DNA from: Saussurea involucrata
Taxonomy: Eukaryota > Streptophyta > Magnoliopsida > Asterales > Asteraceae
Reading direction: 5' to 3'
Length of the DNA: 64,000 nucleotides
Assembly (NCBI GenBank): GCA_033807775.1
Contig: CM066317.1
Span: 39,683,870-39,747,869 of the forward strand
This document shows, one piece after another, positions 1 through 13,153 of the stretch. Numbering within the stretch: position 1 is the first letter of the stretch; each line of letters starts with the position of its first letter. The notes below the pieces were generated by a model. That model was not told the origin of the DNA, did not search any database, and saw only the letters and a program-made list of their open reading frames with translations. The translations under genes and the position numbers were made by a program.

Positions 1-179
1 ACTAATCTTTGCATAACATTCACGCATATCATTTTATTCAGCTTTTGTAATCTTTGAGAGATTCTCTCTCTAGATCTGTAATCTGTTCTTGATTGAATAC
101 AAGTGTGTTGATCCAAATCTCTATCATTTACTGTTTAATTGATCTTAATTGATTGTAAGATTGAATCCTGGTTTATACA
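1..179 (+). repeat. Copia-A 5' LTR, 3' portion
   Basis: This matches 44333-44511 base for base except T/G at 34 and A/C at 175. It ends in TTTATACA, directly before the primer site. The rest of this LTR lies left of the window. Confidence 0.95.
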
Positions 180-181
180 AT

Positions 182-193
182 TGGTATTAGAGC
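182..193 (+). promoter_or_regulatory. Copia-A primer binding site (initiator tRNA-Met type)
   Basis: TGGTATTAGAGC lies two bases after the LTR end. It differs by one base from TGGTATCAGAGC, the usual plant copia site complementary to the 3' end of initiator tRNA-Met. Confidence 0.9.
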
Positions 194-385
194 TACTCAA
201 CAAACAAATTCGTTCAAGATCGTGTTCGTGAGATAGTGTTCTTGAAGATTTCTTGATCAATTCGTCAATTGATTCCGCTGCTATTCACAATTCTTGAATT
301 CTTTGTAATTCTTGAATTTGTTTTACGTTTGTTCAAGAAATTCAATTTGTCTTTCTGTTGATTCGATTTTATTCATCTTACAATC

Positions 386-3300
386 ATGTCTTCGAAAAAA
401 TTTCTCTCAATGGGATCTGAGACGAAACCTCCTGTTCTTATTCCTAACGAATATCAGCAATGGAAAATTCATATGATACAATTCTTAGACAATATCGATG
501 AGAATTTGATGATTTCAATACGAGAAGGTCCAATTGAAGTTTATGTCGATGTTCAAGCTACACCTGCAACTGATACAACTCCAGAAATTCCTGCTACTAG
601 GGTGAAGAAGAATTTTTCACAGTACTCAGAAGCATAGAAAATCAGACATGCAATTGACAAAAGATCTGTTATGCTGTTGACTTTGGCAGTTCCCAATGAG
701 GTTTTTAATGGAATTGATAGTGGAACATCAGCAAAAGAAATGTGGGATGAACTTGAAAAGCAAATGCTTGGTACTGCAAAATCAATTCAAGCAAAGTTAA
801 ACCAATGCATCAATGCTTATGAAAGATTCAAAGCAAAAGAGTGTGAAAGTTTAAATCAGACTTATGAAAAGTTTTGTATTATTTTGAATGACCTCAGGAG
901 GAATGGGTTGAAAAAGACAAAGTCTGAGATTAACTACAAATTTCTGAATTCTCTTAATTCAGAATGGTCATCTTTTGCAATTAGTCTTCAAATGAATAAA
1001 GACATGTGTGAAGAAGATTTAAATGATCTATTATGTGTTCTAAATCAACATGAGGATTCTGTTAAGCAAGTAGTGGAAGAGAAGAAAAGTGTTTCTGATC
1101 AATTAGCCTTACTTTCAGAAAGAAAATCTAAGGTGATCAAAACTGCAAAGAAATCTGTGTATTTGTCTGAAATACCCAAGTTAGAGGAAGAATCTGATGA
1201 GGTGGAAGGATCAGAAGAAGATGATGATATCAAGCTGATTGTAGAAAAATTGGCCTTGTTGACTAACACTTTCAACAAGAGATATGGAAAGAACAAGTTT
1301 CAGGGTAAGTACAGAAGGGAACATGGGAGTTTAGAAGACAAATATAAGAAGAAAGAAGATAGAGAAGAAAGTAAGTTTGAGAAGAAAGAAGAGAAGGAAG
1401 AGAGGAAAAAGAAAGATTTGTGTTTTAAGTGTGGAAAACCTGGTCACTTTGCCAGAGACTGCAGAGTAAAAGTAGTAAAAGATTATGAATACTACACAAA
1501 GAAGGCTCAGCTGGCTAAGAAAAGAGATAATGAGGCTGCAATGTTGGCAGAACAGGAGAATTGGCTGTATTATACTTCAGATGAAGAGGATTGCATTAAC
1601 TTTTCTCAAATGCAAAGTTATATGGCCAAGATGAAGAATGAGGATGATTCTGATTATGAAGATGCTGATTCTGAATCTTCTACTGAGGTACATTCTGCAC
1701 TTGAAATTGATCTAATGACTCAAATTGGTAATACGAATTCTGAATTTGCTAAACTCAAAAAACAAATAAAAGGTGAAAAAATTCTAGTAAACAAGTTCAG
1801 AACAGAAAAAGAGATAATTAAAGAACAGTTTGAAGAATCTGAAGTTGAGAAACAAAAAGTCCAAAATGAGAATTCTGATTTGTTAAAGAAGATTTCTGAA
1901 TTAAAAATTCAATTTACAGAAATAAAAGATGAAAAGGTTGATTTACAAATTAAATATGATATGTTACTTGAGGAAAGAAAGAAGTTGTACACAAAAATCA
2001 AAGAGTTGGAAGACCTTAATTTGAAAAGAGGTCAAACTCAACAAACCTTGAATCTTCTCACTAGCAATGTTAAAGATACAAGATTTTATAATCCTAAAAT
2101 GGGATTAGGTTTGGAAGAAAATGTTGTTTTGAAAATAGCTCCAATAAATCTGTATGATTTTGATAAACTACAAGTTCCTAAACCAAAAATCCCAGAAATT
2201 GTTGAAGTTTTTGTAAGACCTGCTAGTTCTATAACAAGTTCAGACAATTTACAAAAATCAAGTCCTGTAAAAGCAAAGGAAACAATTTCTGAACCTAAAA
2301 CTGAGAAGTCAGATGTTTCAGAAAACAAGGTTAAGAAAGAGATTTCTAAACCAACAGAAGAGAAACCAAAATATAATGATGCTAAATTCAAATATGATTC
2401 TTTGAATGTCAGTTACAAAAATAAACAACCAAGTTTTTCATATTCTGACATTGAAAGTATATTTGATGCAAGTAAGGTTTCTGAAACAGTTTGTCAGAAG
2501 TCTGAATCTTTTAGTCAGAATTCTGACTCCACAAGTCAGAACTCTGAGTCTGAAGGTCAGAATTCTGAAATTGTTGGTCAAAATTCTGATTCAACTGATA
2601 ATTCTCAAGTCACTTCAGAAGACTTTTCAGAACTTGAAAAGTGATTCAAACTTGTTAGTCAAGAACTTGAGGACTTAAGAAAAACTTTTGATGATCTTGA
2701 AAATGATTATTGTGATGTAGATTTTAAACTGGATCAAGTTTTAAAGGAAAACAACACTTATGTCCAGAAAATAACAGAGCTTGAGAAGTTAAAGGCTGAA
2801 TATGATCTTTTCAAAATTAATGCCTTAAAAGAAGATAAGAAATTCTTTGATGAATCAAGTACATTTGAAAATGGTGAATCATCGAAATCATCTGCTAATT
2901 CTGTGAAATTCAATGTTTCAGAAAATGAGGAAAGCAAAAGGAAAGATGGTCTGAAAAAGAATTATGTGAAGATTGGGTTGAATACTACTTCTGAATCCAA
3001 AGCTAGAAATTCTTGTAATAAGTGCAATTGTACTCTGAACAATATCAATAAAAATGAAAAGACTTATGTTTCAGATTTATTGTCACTTGCAAGAAAGAAT
3101 CTTGAATGTGTTCAGTGTGGTAGTCATTCATTCCAATCCCCTTAGAAAAATCTGATTTTAATAACTTCTGTTTCTTATATAAACAAAGCAAATCAGAACT
3201 CAGAAAAGAAGACTAAGTTGTTTTCTCAAACTCAGATAAAGAAAAGAAGATTGAAAATATTTCTCAATCTAAACCAAAAGAAAAGAAGAATGAAAACATG

Positions 3301-3531
3301 TTTCAAAATAAAGAAAAGAAGACTGAAAATATTTCTCAGTCTCAACCAAAAGTTTTCAAAAGTAAAAGACATAGCTTTGTAAACAGAAAATGTTCTAACT
3401 TCATCAAAGTACAAGGAAAATGGTGCCTTAAAAAGGATTTTGAATGGAAAGTAAAAGGAACTTTTGTTAAATCAGATGTCAATGCTAACAAAGATGGACC
3501 CATTCCAAAATGGGTACCTAAATCTAACTGA
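386..3531 (+). pseudogene. gag: Copia-A gag, broken
   Basis: This is the nucleocapsid/capsid precursor. The N-terminal part resembles the UBN2-type gag domain (LAVPNEVFNGI, then AKEMWDELEKQ). A CCHC zinc knuckle, CFKCGKPGHFARDC, starts at about residue 346. Long acidic and coiled-coil-like stretches follow, with QNS(D/E) repeats near 2510-2600. In-frame stops are TAG at 635, TGA at 2642 and TAG at 3143. The frame then changes between 3146 and about 3240, and gag resumes up to WVPKSN and a TGA at 3529. The last stop may be natural, because Copia-B ends gag at the same place. Start chosen: the ATG at 386, the first in the leader. Most stops fit C-to-T decay. Confidence 0.85.
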
Positions 3532-3543
3532 TTGTTTTTGCAG
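3514..3543 (+). other. GT...AG segment at the gag/pol border of Copia-A
   Basis: Thirty bases begin GTACCT at the conserved WVPK codons and end TTTTTGCAG. They contain CTAACTGAT (branch-point-like) and the gag stop TGA at 3529. Removing them joins Trp directly to the protease reading frame. Copia-B has the same arrangement at 18321-18357. A 30-nt intron is shorter than usual for plants, so function is unproven. Confidence 0.45.
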
Positions 3544-6500
3544 GGCTGTCATGTGTGGTTTTTAGATTCTGGAGCTTCAAGACACATGACAGGTCATAAG
3601 TCTTCTCTGACTAATTTCACAGAAAAGGCTGGAGGAGCAGTAAATTTTGGAAATAACAGCAAAGGACAAGCCAAAGGTTTTGGAGATTTAACAAAAGGGG
3701 ATCTGACTATTCAGAAGGTTTTCTATGTTGAAGGATTACAACATAATCTGTTCAGCATAAGTCAGTTTTTGGACAGTTTCTGTCAGATTAAGTTCAGCAT
3801 AACAGGTTGCATGATTTTAACTGAGAATGACATAAAAGTCTTCTGGGCCAAAAGACATATGGACTTATTTGTGGTTAACTTTTCAAAAATTCAAGCTTTA
3901 ACCCCTGTTTGTCTATTATCAAATGCAGTAGCTAATGAATGTTGGCTTTGGCACATAATATGTTCTCACTTAAATTTCAGAGATCTGAACAATCTGGTTA
4001 GCAAGCATCTAGTCAAAGGATTACCAAAGACCAAGTTTGAAAAAGAATCTTTATGTTCAGCATGTGAAATGGGCAAGATGAAGAAGAGTTCTCATAAGAT
4101 AAAAATGGACTCATCTTTCAAATCACCATTAGAGATGCTACATACAGATCTTTGTGGTCCTATTTCAGTTCAATCTATGGGAGGAAAGAAGTATATGTTA
4201 GTTATTGTGGATGAATATTCAAGATACACATGGGTTGAATTCTTAAGAGCTAAGTCAGAGGCTGCTGAAACACTGATTAATTTCATCAAAATAATTCAAG
4301 TCTTTTTGCAACTTCCAGTCCATAAAATCAGAAGTGACAATGGGACAAAGTTCAGAAATGAGATTCTTCAGAACTTTTTGCAAAGCCTGGGGATTTATCA
4401 TAACTTTTCAGCTGTTAAAACTCCTCAACAAAATGGTGTTGTTGAAAGGAAGAACAGAACCTTAGTTGAAGCTGCAAGAACAATGTTGGCATATTCAAAT
4501 CTTCCAACCTTCCTATGGGCTGAAGCAATAGCCACTGCTTGTTTTACACATAATAGAACTTTAATCAATAAAAGATTGGATAAAACTTCTTATGAACTGA
4601 TTAACAAAAGAAAACCACTGATTAAATTTATTCATGTTTTTGGATGCAGATGTTATGTCCTTAAAGATAGAGAAAGTCTTGGTAAATTTGATAAAAAGGC
4701 AGATGAAGGATACTTTGTTGGGTATTCACTTACTTCCAAAGCATTCAGAATCTACAATAGAAGAACCAAGAGAATTATGGAAAGCATCAATGTCACCTTT
4801 GATGAGTCAAGAATGAAGACTTCTGAACAAAACAATTCAGAACTCGGACAAAATAAGACAAAGATGATTTCTGAAACAACTTCTAATCCTAACTATTCAG
4901 AACTCAATATATTGTTTAAGGATGCATTTCTGGAACTAACTTCTGAATCTTATGCAGATTTTAAAAATCCAAAAATGATTCAAGAAATGAAAAAGAGAAC
5001 TTCAGAAGTAATTCAAACAACTGTAATTTCTGATATAGGTCCATTTGAGGAATGTCCAACTTTGATCAATACAAGTAATGGAACTTCTGATCCTAGTACT
5101 CAGAATTCTGGACAAGTTAATCAGAATTCTGATCAAGTTACTCAGATTTCTGAACAAGTGCTTCAGAACTCTGAACAAGTCACTCAGAATTCTGACTCTA
5201 CTACTCAGAATCCAAACTTGGATGAAACAACTCAACAAGTATCAGAACAAGGGGATAGTTCAGAATTACAAGCAATCATTGATGAGAATGATACAAACAA
5301 CAATTTTTCAGAAATTGATGTGCTTCCTAGTTCAAACAAATGAACTAAAGACCATCCTATTCATCAAGTAATAGGAGATCCATCAGTAGGAGTTAAGACC
5401 AGATCAGCAACAGCAAATGAAGCAATGTTTGCAGGATTTTTGAGTGTGATTGAACCTAAGAAAGCAAATGAAGCCCTAGAGGATCCAGATTGGATTTTAG
5501 CAATGCAAGATGAATTGCTACAGTTTGAAAGAAATAAAGTCTGGAGACTAGTTCCAAAACCTGAAGGAAAATCTGTTATTGGAACTAAATGGGTATTCAG
5601 AAACAAGAAAGATGAGTCAGGTGTTGTAGTCAGAAACAAGGCAAGATTGGTTGCAAAGGGATATTCTCAACAAGAAGGAATAGACTATGATGAGACATTT
5701 GCACCTGTGGCAAGAATAGAAACAATCAGAATATTCTTGGCCTATGCTGCACATAAGAACTTCAAAGTATACCAAATGGATGTCAAATCAGCTTTTCTGA
5801 ATGGTATACTAAATGAAGAGGTTTATGTCTATCAACCAGAAGGTTTTGTTGATCCTGTATTTCCAGATCATGTTTATGTTTTAGATAAGGCATTATATGG
5901 TGTAAAACAAGCACCAAGAGCCTGGTATGACACTCTTACTCAACACTTATTAAAATCTGGTTTCAAGAAAGGTAAGATTGACACTACTTTATTCCTGAAG
6001 AAAAAGGGTGATGATTTAATTCTGATTCAAATATATGTAGATGACATAATATTTGGTTCTACAAGTGCAGAGTTGTGTACTGAATTCTCAAAAGTCATGG
6101 AATCAGAATTTGAAATGAGCATGATGGGAGAATTGAACTTCTTTCTTGGTTTACAAGTAAAATAGTTACCAAATGGTATTTTTATAAACCAAGGAAAATA
6201 TGTTAAAGATATTTTAAAGAAGTTTAAGATGTCTGATTGTGCTTCTATGAGAACACCAATGGCAACAAATGTCAAGTTAGATGCTGATCTCAAAGGAGTT
6301 TCAGCAGATAACAAGATTTATAGAGGCATGATAGGATCTCTTCTTTACTTAACTGTTAGTAGACCAGATATTATGTTTGCTACTTGTTTTTGTGCTAGAT
6401 TTCAATCAAATCCAAAAGAATCTCATTTGCTAGCTGTTAAGAGGATCTTAAGATATCTGAAAGGTTCACCAGATTTGGGCCTTTGGTATCCAAAAGAGAC

Positions 6501-6981
6501 TGATTTCAAATTAACTGGTTTTACTGATGCTGATCATGCAGGAAGCAGATTGGACAGGAAAAGTACATCTGGTGCTTGTCATTTTTTGGGAGATAAGATT
6601 GTGAGTTGGGCTTCAAAGAAACAAAACTGTGTATCCACATCCACTGCTGAAGCAGAGTATGTTGCTGCTGCTGCCTGCTGCTCTCAAACTTTATGGATGA
6701 GAACACAACTCATGGACTATGGATATCAACTCAACAAAATTCCCATATATTGTGATTCAGAAAGTGCCATTGCAATAACTCAGAATCATGTTCAGCACTC
6801 AAAGACCAAGCATACTGATGTAAGGTATCATTTTATTAAAGACTATGTTGAAAAGGGAACTATAGAGATGCACTTTGTGCATACAAAGTATCAATTGGCT
6901 GATTTGTTCACAAAGCCATTTGATCACAAAAGGTTTACCTTTATCATATGTAAAATAGGAATGCTAAATTGGACTAATTGA
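3532..6981 (+). pseudogene. pol: Copia-A pol: PR-IN-RT-RNase H, two nonsense codons
   Basis: This is the polyprotein for protease, integrase, reverse transcriptase and RNase H. Visible in order: protease DSGASRHMTG (about 3560), the integrase zinc region (WLWHIICSHLNF then CSACEMGK, about 3950-4080), and the integrase catalytic region with D in LHTDLCGP, D in IRSDNGTKF and E in NGVVERKNR. RT follows with YVDDIIFGS at 6034, then RNase H with STAEAEYVAA near 6640. A TGA at 5341 breaks NK-TKDHPI, where a Trp is expected (TGG>TGA). A TAG at 6163 follows LQVK, where Gln is likely (CAG>TAG). No frameshift occurs in this part. The linker at 5100-5220 is rich in QNS repeats encoded by TCAGAATTCTGA palindromes. 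Confidence 0.92.
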
Positions 6982-7284
6982 ACATATTTGTTAGTTTTCA
7001 TAAATGAAATTTTTTCTAAGTGAGATTTTCTGAGTAATGTTCTCAGAACTCTGACTCTCTTAATCAGAATTCTGACTCTTGAGTTCAGAACTTCTGAGTC
7101 TTGAGTTCAGAACTTCTGAGTCAATACTTCAGAAATCTAACTTCAAATTCTTTACTTCTGAATAGGTTAATCAGAACTTCTGACTACCTCTCAGAACACA
7201 TTTCTGAAAATTACAAATATTTCAATTTGTTATTAAGATTTCTTTTAAATTCCTAATAATATGTGTTTGACTATATGCTAAAAT

Positions 7285-7294
7285 CAAGGGGGAG
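7285..7294 (+). promoter_or_regulatory. Internal polypurine-tract-like site of Copia-A
   Basis: CAAGGGGGAG lies just after pol and closely resembles this element's 3' tract AAAAAGGGGGAGA at 43919. It may be a central plus-strand primer site, or the relic of a 3' end that predates the extra ORF. Confidence 0.45.
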
Positions 7295-7848
7295 CATTAA
7301 TTTTCTTCAGAAATCATTCCAAGATGATTAAAAGGTTTGTATTCTTCTCTTATCACTAATCATTCTAAAGAGAACAAGCTTTCAATGATAAAATCTTTTT
7401 CACTTGTTCAAAACTACTTCTGAATGTTTCAAAAGTTTTCAAATTCAGATGTCAGATTTTAAATGTTTTTTTAGAAATTTCAAATCATCTAAGTAAGGAC
7501 AGAAACTTGATGATAAAATAAATTTCTATCTGTTCAAACTACTTCTTGATTATTAAATGATTTATCTTAATCAGAAGTTTGATTTTAAATGAATTTTTGA
7601 AATACAAGGAAATTTCTTCTGAACTGTGTACTCAGAACTTCTGAGTAAACTTTATCAGACTTCTGAGCGTGTTACTCAGAACTTTTAACTTGTGTTAATT
7701 TCTATCAAGTAACATGTGTCAGCTTCTTATTCAATTGAAATTACCACGTATCACTTAATATCTTTTGTGGTATTTCAAAGTGTTTGACTCCGTTATAACT
7801 TTGACAAAAAGCGTCTTTTTCACCGTTAAATCCTTCGGCTTCGCGGAT

Positions 7849-7857
7849 TTTAAATAG
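7849..7857 (+). promoter_or_regulatory. Possible TATA-like element before the Copia-A extra ORF
   Basis: TTTTAAATA lies about 115 bases upstream of the ATG at 7970. It is a weak match, listed because the Copia-B extra ORF has a clear TATA in the equivalent spacer. Confidence 0.25.
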
Positions 7858-7969
7858 TTCTTAAAATCCCTCTTTCAAATTTTATTTGAAATCCAAGAGT
7901 GAACAGTGAGAAACGCATAAATCCAGAGTTCATTGATTCTGTTTTCTTTCAATATTCCAAATTTCGATC

Positions 7970-10900
7970 ATGTCGGGTTCAAGAAGAAGTAAGGCCATAT
8001 CATTAGATTCATCGAAAACCTTATTCGAATCCTCTTCAGAATCAGAAAACGATGAAGTTCAAATGCCTGTAAATCAAGCCGTAGAAGAAGGGGCTTTAGG
8101 TGAAAACATTGTTTTAGAGGAAAATACAGGGGATGAGGAAATGGCAGAATCCGAGGGAAATAATGAGGGAAACGCAGATGATCTAAATGAGGATATACCA
8201 CATGAGAAAAGTGCGGCTAGGTCTATTGCTTCTGATAGAGCTAATTCTTTGGAAAGAGTTGTACCTGAAAGTGAATATTTACAATTAATCGAGAATAATT
8301 GTGTGTTAGTACTGGATGAAACTAGGTTCAAGGAGGAACATCGAATAATCATTGAATTACTGAAGTATCACCCATTCAAAAAGTGGTTTACAATGAAGAA
8401 ATCTGTTCCAGTTCAATATATTCAACAATGGTGGAAACATTTGGAACTACAAGGTAACAATTTTGTGTCTGAAAAAGGGGGAGTTACTGTAACTCTAAAT
8501 GTGCAATTCATGAGAACAATGTTAAGGTTGCTAGAGAAAGATGATTTAGAGAGGAGGTTAGATTTTGAAGATTCTCCATTAACAGAGGAATTATTGGCTG
8601 AAATTAGAAGATTGGGGTATAATGAAGAGTTGAAAACTCTAAGCTTGTTCAGAAGGAACAAATTGCCACCAATCTGGGCATGTTTTTTCAATATTGTCAA
8701 CAAATGTCTTTCTGGGAAGAATAACTCTCTTGATCAAGGTTCAAAGCAGATTTTGCAGATATTTCATGGATTAGTGAAAAACAGACATTATGACTACGCT
8801 TCTATTCTAATGGAAGATATGAAGAACACTTTTGAGAGGAATCAGAAAGCAAAAGAAAAGAGAACCAGGGATAAAGTACTCACATACATACCATATCAGA
8901 GGTATTGGCAGTTGGTAATTTGGCATGCAATGGATCAAGACAAAAACATTCCAAGAAGATCAAATGAGGAACATGGGCCAATCTTCTATATGGGTAAAAT
9001 GATTTCTGCTCTTAAACTTGAAAATTTTCCACATCACAGACCTCTTCCAAGGTCACTTAGGCAATACATTCCATGGGAGAGTGAGATTTTAAAAGCTTAT
9101 TGCACCTCAATGGGACTTGAACAACCTCAAGCCCCTACCCATGAGGAACAACCTGAGATGAGAGGTGAGGGGTCAAATCAAAATAGAGAGGGGGAGAATG
9201 TTCAAGGGGGAGAACATTCTGAGAGAATAGAGAGGGAAAATTCAGAGAGATTGGTTAGTATGGGAGTTGAAAAACAGATAGAGTGTGGTGAGGATGAGAG
9301 ATTGTTAACAGAACCTCAAACAGAAAGAGATGGTTCTGATCCATCTGAATTAATCCGGGTAGCCACATCTACTGTTGGTTCACAATTCTTGGTGACTAAC
9401 ATTGAAGAAAACACCATGGACCCAGTGGTGGAACTTGAACAACCCATCCCTAGCCACTCAGAAGCATTCCAACATGCTACTGTTTCAATTCAAACAGGAG
9501 AACCATCCCAAACTCATTTGGAGGGAGGTGATAAATCCCAAGATTTCATTCAACACATAGAGTCTGGATTACACAGTAATATCCAATTTGGGCCTGAATT
9601 TTTTTTCAACACTAGCACATCACAGGAATTTCGTATTCCTGTAACAACATCCATAGACACTCCTAATATTGGTTGTCAAGGATTGGATGGAAGTCCTGGT
9701 GAAGTGAACATCTTAAAAGCTTCATTACACAGTGCCTCTGTGGTACATGGTGTCTTTGTGGCACCTACTGGCCAAGAGTTCTCTGAACACTTGAAAACTG
9801 GACCATCTGTTGGTTCAGGTTCACAGTTAAAATCTTCTGAATTTGAAAAGATTTAGAAACAAAATCAGGTGTTGGAGGAAAAAGTTGAAAAATTGGAGAG
9901 TACGGTGGATTCTTTGAAAAATGAAGTGAATAATCTCAAACTCTTGTTGGAAGGCAAAGAAAAATCTGTTGAACAAAAGGTGGATGAAATGAAAGTGTCC
10001 TTGGAATCTCACAAAAAGGAGATCAAGGATAGTATGTCAGAATTTCAAAAGGAGTTAGTAAAGAATATGGATGATATGAAATCTTTACTGTTACAAGCTT
10101 TCAGTTCAACATTGGCTAGTGTTTCAAAGCCATTAGCCATCATGCCTATGTCTGTAGCTGAACCTGAAGCAGAATCAACTCAGAATTTAAAGAGGAAGTT
10201 TGATGATAATGATCCTCATGATCATCAAAAGGGGGAGAAAAGGCAAAAGCATAATTCTGAGGTTGATGAACAAAGCACTGATGAGTTAGAAAAGGTTGAA
10301 AAGTCGGCTGATAGTGACTTAGCAGATTTTGAGATTTCTGTTATGCAGTTGGCAGATGCAGAAGTTCCAAATTCAGAAAATATTCTAGTTGTTGAATCAG
10401 CAGAAGTGGAAAAATCAACAAAAGTTGAGAAGTTGATTGAGGTTCAAACTATTAGTTCAGATACTGATGAAGAGTTGGAATTGGAAAAGATGGGAAGTGA
10501 AAACTCAAGCAAAACATAGGAATTGGTATTGGATACAGAGATGGAGATTAATTCTGATGAAACTGAAGTTATTATGGCAGATACTGAGCAGAATGATGAG
10601 ACTGAAAACATGGATACTTGTATAAATGAAATGACAGATTCTTCTGAAGAATGGTGTGAAATAACAATGGCAGATATCTCTGAAGAAAGATTGGTTGAAA
10701 GTTCTGAGGTTAATAATTGTTTAGAGATAGTTCCTTATACCAGAAGGGAACTTCTTAATTTTGAACTTGAAAAAAGAAGAATGAATGATATGTTGATAAG
10801 AAGAATGCATAATGAGTTGGTCAGAATTCTTAACAATCAGAATGTTCAAAGAGTTATCAAGTTGGTGAGACCAATTGACTTTTTGGGAGAAGAAGATCAA

Positions 10901-11536
10901 TCTGTAGGATACACAAAGCGGTTTGTAAAAGACATTGGAGAATGTTTCTTTGAAGATGTATCAGAAGAAGATCTTGTGAAAGTTGAAGACTTCTTTATGC
11001 CTGTCTACACTTACAGAAAGCCAATTGTGATTCCCATAATTGACTTACCCATTCTTGAAGAACCTTTGTGTGATTTTATTGTTGAAAGAGAAGATACACA
11101 ATTGGCAAGAAATTTTTATGTCAATATTTTTCCTGAAGACAAATATGGATCTGTCTATTGCAAAGATGATGAGTTTGTTGACCTTGAAAATTTCATTGAT
11201 GGTTTATTGGATGAGAGGATTCAGATGACATATGTGGAGGCTTCAAACAGGTTTAGAAAAACTGATGAAAATCTACATGTTCAGAAAAGGATTGTGAAGG
11301 TAAGTGAAGAATTTGATGGTCTGAGATATGTTATTCTGGATGTATTGAAAGAAGGAAACTTGAAGGTGAGCATGACAAGTTTTGATTTTCACATATTGTT
11401 CTTGGAAGATCAAATTTTCTTGGTGAAATTCTTTGCTGGTACTGAAGATGCTTGGATAGAACTTGAATGCAGAAGAGTTCTGGGAATATATGTCAGAAAT
11501 CTGTACTTGTATGATTTTCAGTTGGCAATTCAGTAA
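7970..11536 (+). pseudogene. Copia-A extra ORF (aORF), left part
   Basis: A long ORF of unknown function sits in the SIRE-type position between pol and the 3' LTR. It opens with a Ser/acidic region. Near residues 120-320 is a domain also found in the Copia-B extra ORF: a short Pro-rich entry, then LGYN, LPPIWACFFNIV and YDYASILMEDM. Coiled-coil-like sequence follows around 9870-10080. Stops in the same frame are TAG at 9854 and TAG at 10517. The TAA at 11534 is in the duplicated end, where the right-hand copy reads TCA. The frame continues at 42470 beyond the Athila insertion; rejoined, the ORF would be roughly 1,600 codons. No known enzymatic motif was recognised. A DNA-binding role is my hypothesis only. 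Confidence 0.75.
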
Positions 11537-11586
11537 AGGAAAGAGAAATGCAACTTAACAAGTCCAATCAAAAAGCTTGGTGTAAT
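11366..11586 (+). repeat. 221-bp target duplication, left copy
   Basis: This matches 42470-42690 with four mismatches and no gap, and the two copies flank the Athila element. Normal gypsy insertion gives a 5-bp duplication. The left copy carries the stop TAA at 11534, absent from the right copy. Confidence 0.93.
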
Positions 11587-11587
11587 C

Positions 11588-13153
11588 TGCAATATGTCCA
11601 CAGTGGGAAGTGCAAGTGTACACTGTCTACTATGATCGTCACAACAAGTAATAGTTAGTAAAATACCAGAATCGAATCCACAGGGACTGGACAATCAAGA
11701 CAATACGGTTCTTATGAGCTCCTTTTACAAGTTTCAACTAGAGAGGAAAATAATACTTGGTTTTGTTTGGTGAAAATAGCTACTTTAATGATTTTACTAA
11801 ATGTTAAAAAGCAGGAATGTAGGTTGGATTTTCCCTAGATTTTATCTCAAATACTCGGTCCTTAGAAGTGATCCTAGTATTCGTGGTGGACATTTTCACT
11901 AGAAAAGCCCGGTTACAAAATACTCACACCGTTAGATAAAAATCCTATACTCTTAGTACTTGTTGTTTTGTCAATGGTAATCTCTAAATGGACCTTTTCA
12001 GGCCTCGATGGAATGTGTAGAGACAAATACTCTAAGTGTTTTTAATACACACATTAGCTTGCCTACTACTCCAGTGGGTAGAGATTAGCTCACTATGCCG
12101 ACCTCACTCTCGTAAGTGTCATAAGAATTCTTTCGAATCCCCTAGCATCATTCAAGCTCGTGTCACTGCGTTCTACTCATTTCTAAGTTAAGAACTAGAC
12201 TTTAGATCCTTGCAAGTGATCGGCTTGTTCGCATCTTTGGGTAAATATCGAGAATGAATGACCAAAACAACAAATATTCTAAGTATAAAGATTACTCAAG
12301 CATTTTTAATAAAATCCAGGTACTTCTCCTTCCTACATCCCAAAGGATGTTTAGCCTAACATTTCCGAAGTAAAGAAAACAAAAGATGAAGATTTGCACA
12401 TAATAAAACTGATAGTGGATTGAATAGTACTCACAGTGGGGAACGAGAATTCGTCCCTGTCCACTGTGTTTTACGAACTACAATTAACTTAGGAAAGGAA
12501 ATTACAGAAATTAAAGCTAAGTTAATGCAGTAATTAAAAGACTAAAACTAATGTGGTAGATGAGAGAAATTAAAGCTATTCAACTATCTAAACTTAACCC
12601 AAGATGATTGTAAGATTCCAAGATTGTAATAAATGAACCCAAGTGCTCCTTTATATACTAGGAGAAAGAGTTGGGTATTACACAAAAGAGATGAGTCTTC
12701 CAATGGGTAAAAACTGCTGTGTTGTGGCAGAAATCAGCACCTTGTGCAAACCAATTACCCAATGGACCCTTTTCCAAGTCAATCTCCAAGTACATAAAGG
12801 AGTACTTGTTGCAATCTTCAATGTAGCTGCCATTTTGTACTTCCTCCAGCCATTTCCCTGCTAATGAATCTTCTTCCTCCAGCAAATTAAGTCCCAACTA
12901 GTAGTTTCTTTTGTCTTTCTTGATCAGCTCGAATAGTGGGCAGCCGGAGTGGGCACAACAGTGATCACTGCAGGATAAAATGTGAAAAACACCCAAATTC
13001 TACCAAAAAGTTTATTAAACACTAAGGTTCGCTCCTTTTGCTCATTTTCGAGATTTATACCAAGAATGGGGGTTTTGAGAGGCGGAATGGCTAAATTTGA
13101 CAGAATAAAATAGGAAATACAAGGAAATAATAACTCTAAAAATAGAGTTATCA
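11588..13153 (-). repeat. Athila 3' LTR (left copy)
   Basis: It aligns over its whole length with 40904-42469 at equal length. On the minus strand it begins TGATAACTC. A TATATAA box (minus) lies near 12651-12660. It may lack about 30 bases at its outer end, because in the other LTR the primer site lies 43 bases beyond the aligned boundary. Confidence 0.9.
12651..12660 (-). promoter_or_regulatory. TATA box in Athila 3' LTR
   Basis: The minus strand reads TAGTATATAA; the same block occurs in the right LTR near 41967. It is the only clear TATA in the LTR. Confidence 0.6.

Larger units (their letters stand above)
6982..7969 (+). other. Copia-A spacer between pol and the extra ORF, dense in TTCTGA/TCAGAA motifs
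   Basis: No coding frame is supported here. About 14 copies of TTCTGA or TCAGAA fall between 7025 and 7210, often back to back as TCAGAATTCTGA or with one spacer base. A polypurine run lies at 7285. A weak TATA-like TTTTAAATAG near 7848, about 120 bases before the next ATG, could serve a promoter for the extra ORF; that is inference. Confidence 0.7.

Noticed and set aside
12643..12897. Open frames of 73-79 codons inside the Athila LTR, repeated at 41974
   Set aside because: They are repeated only because the LTR is repeated, and they have no domain, no conserved start and overlap the TATA region.
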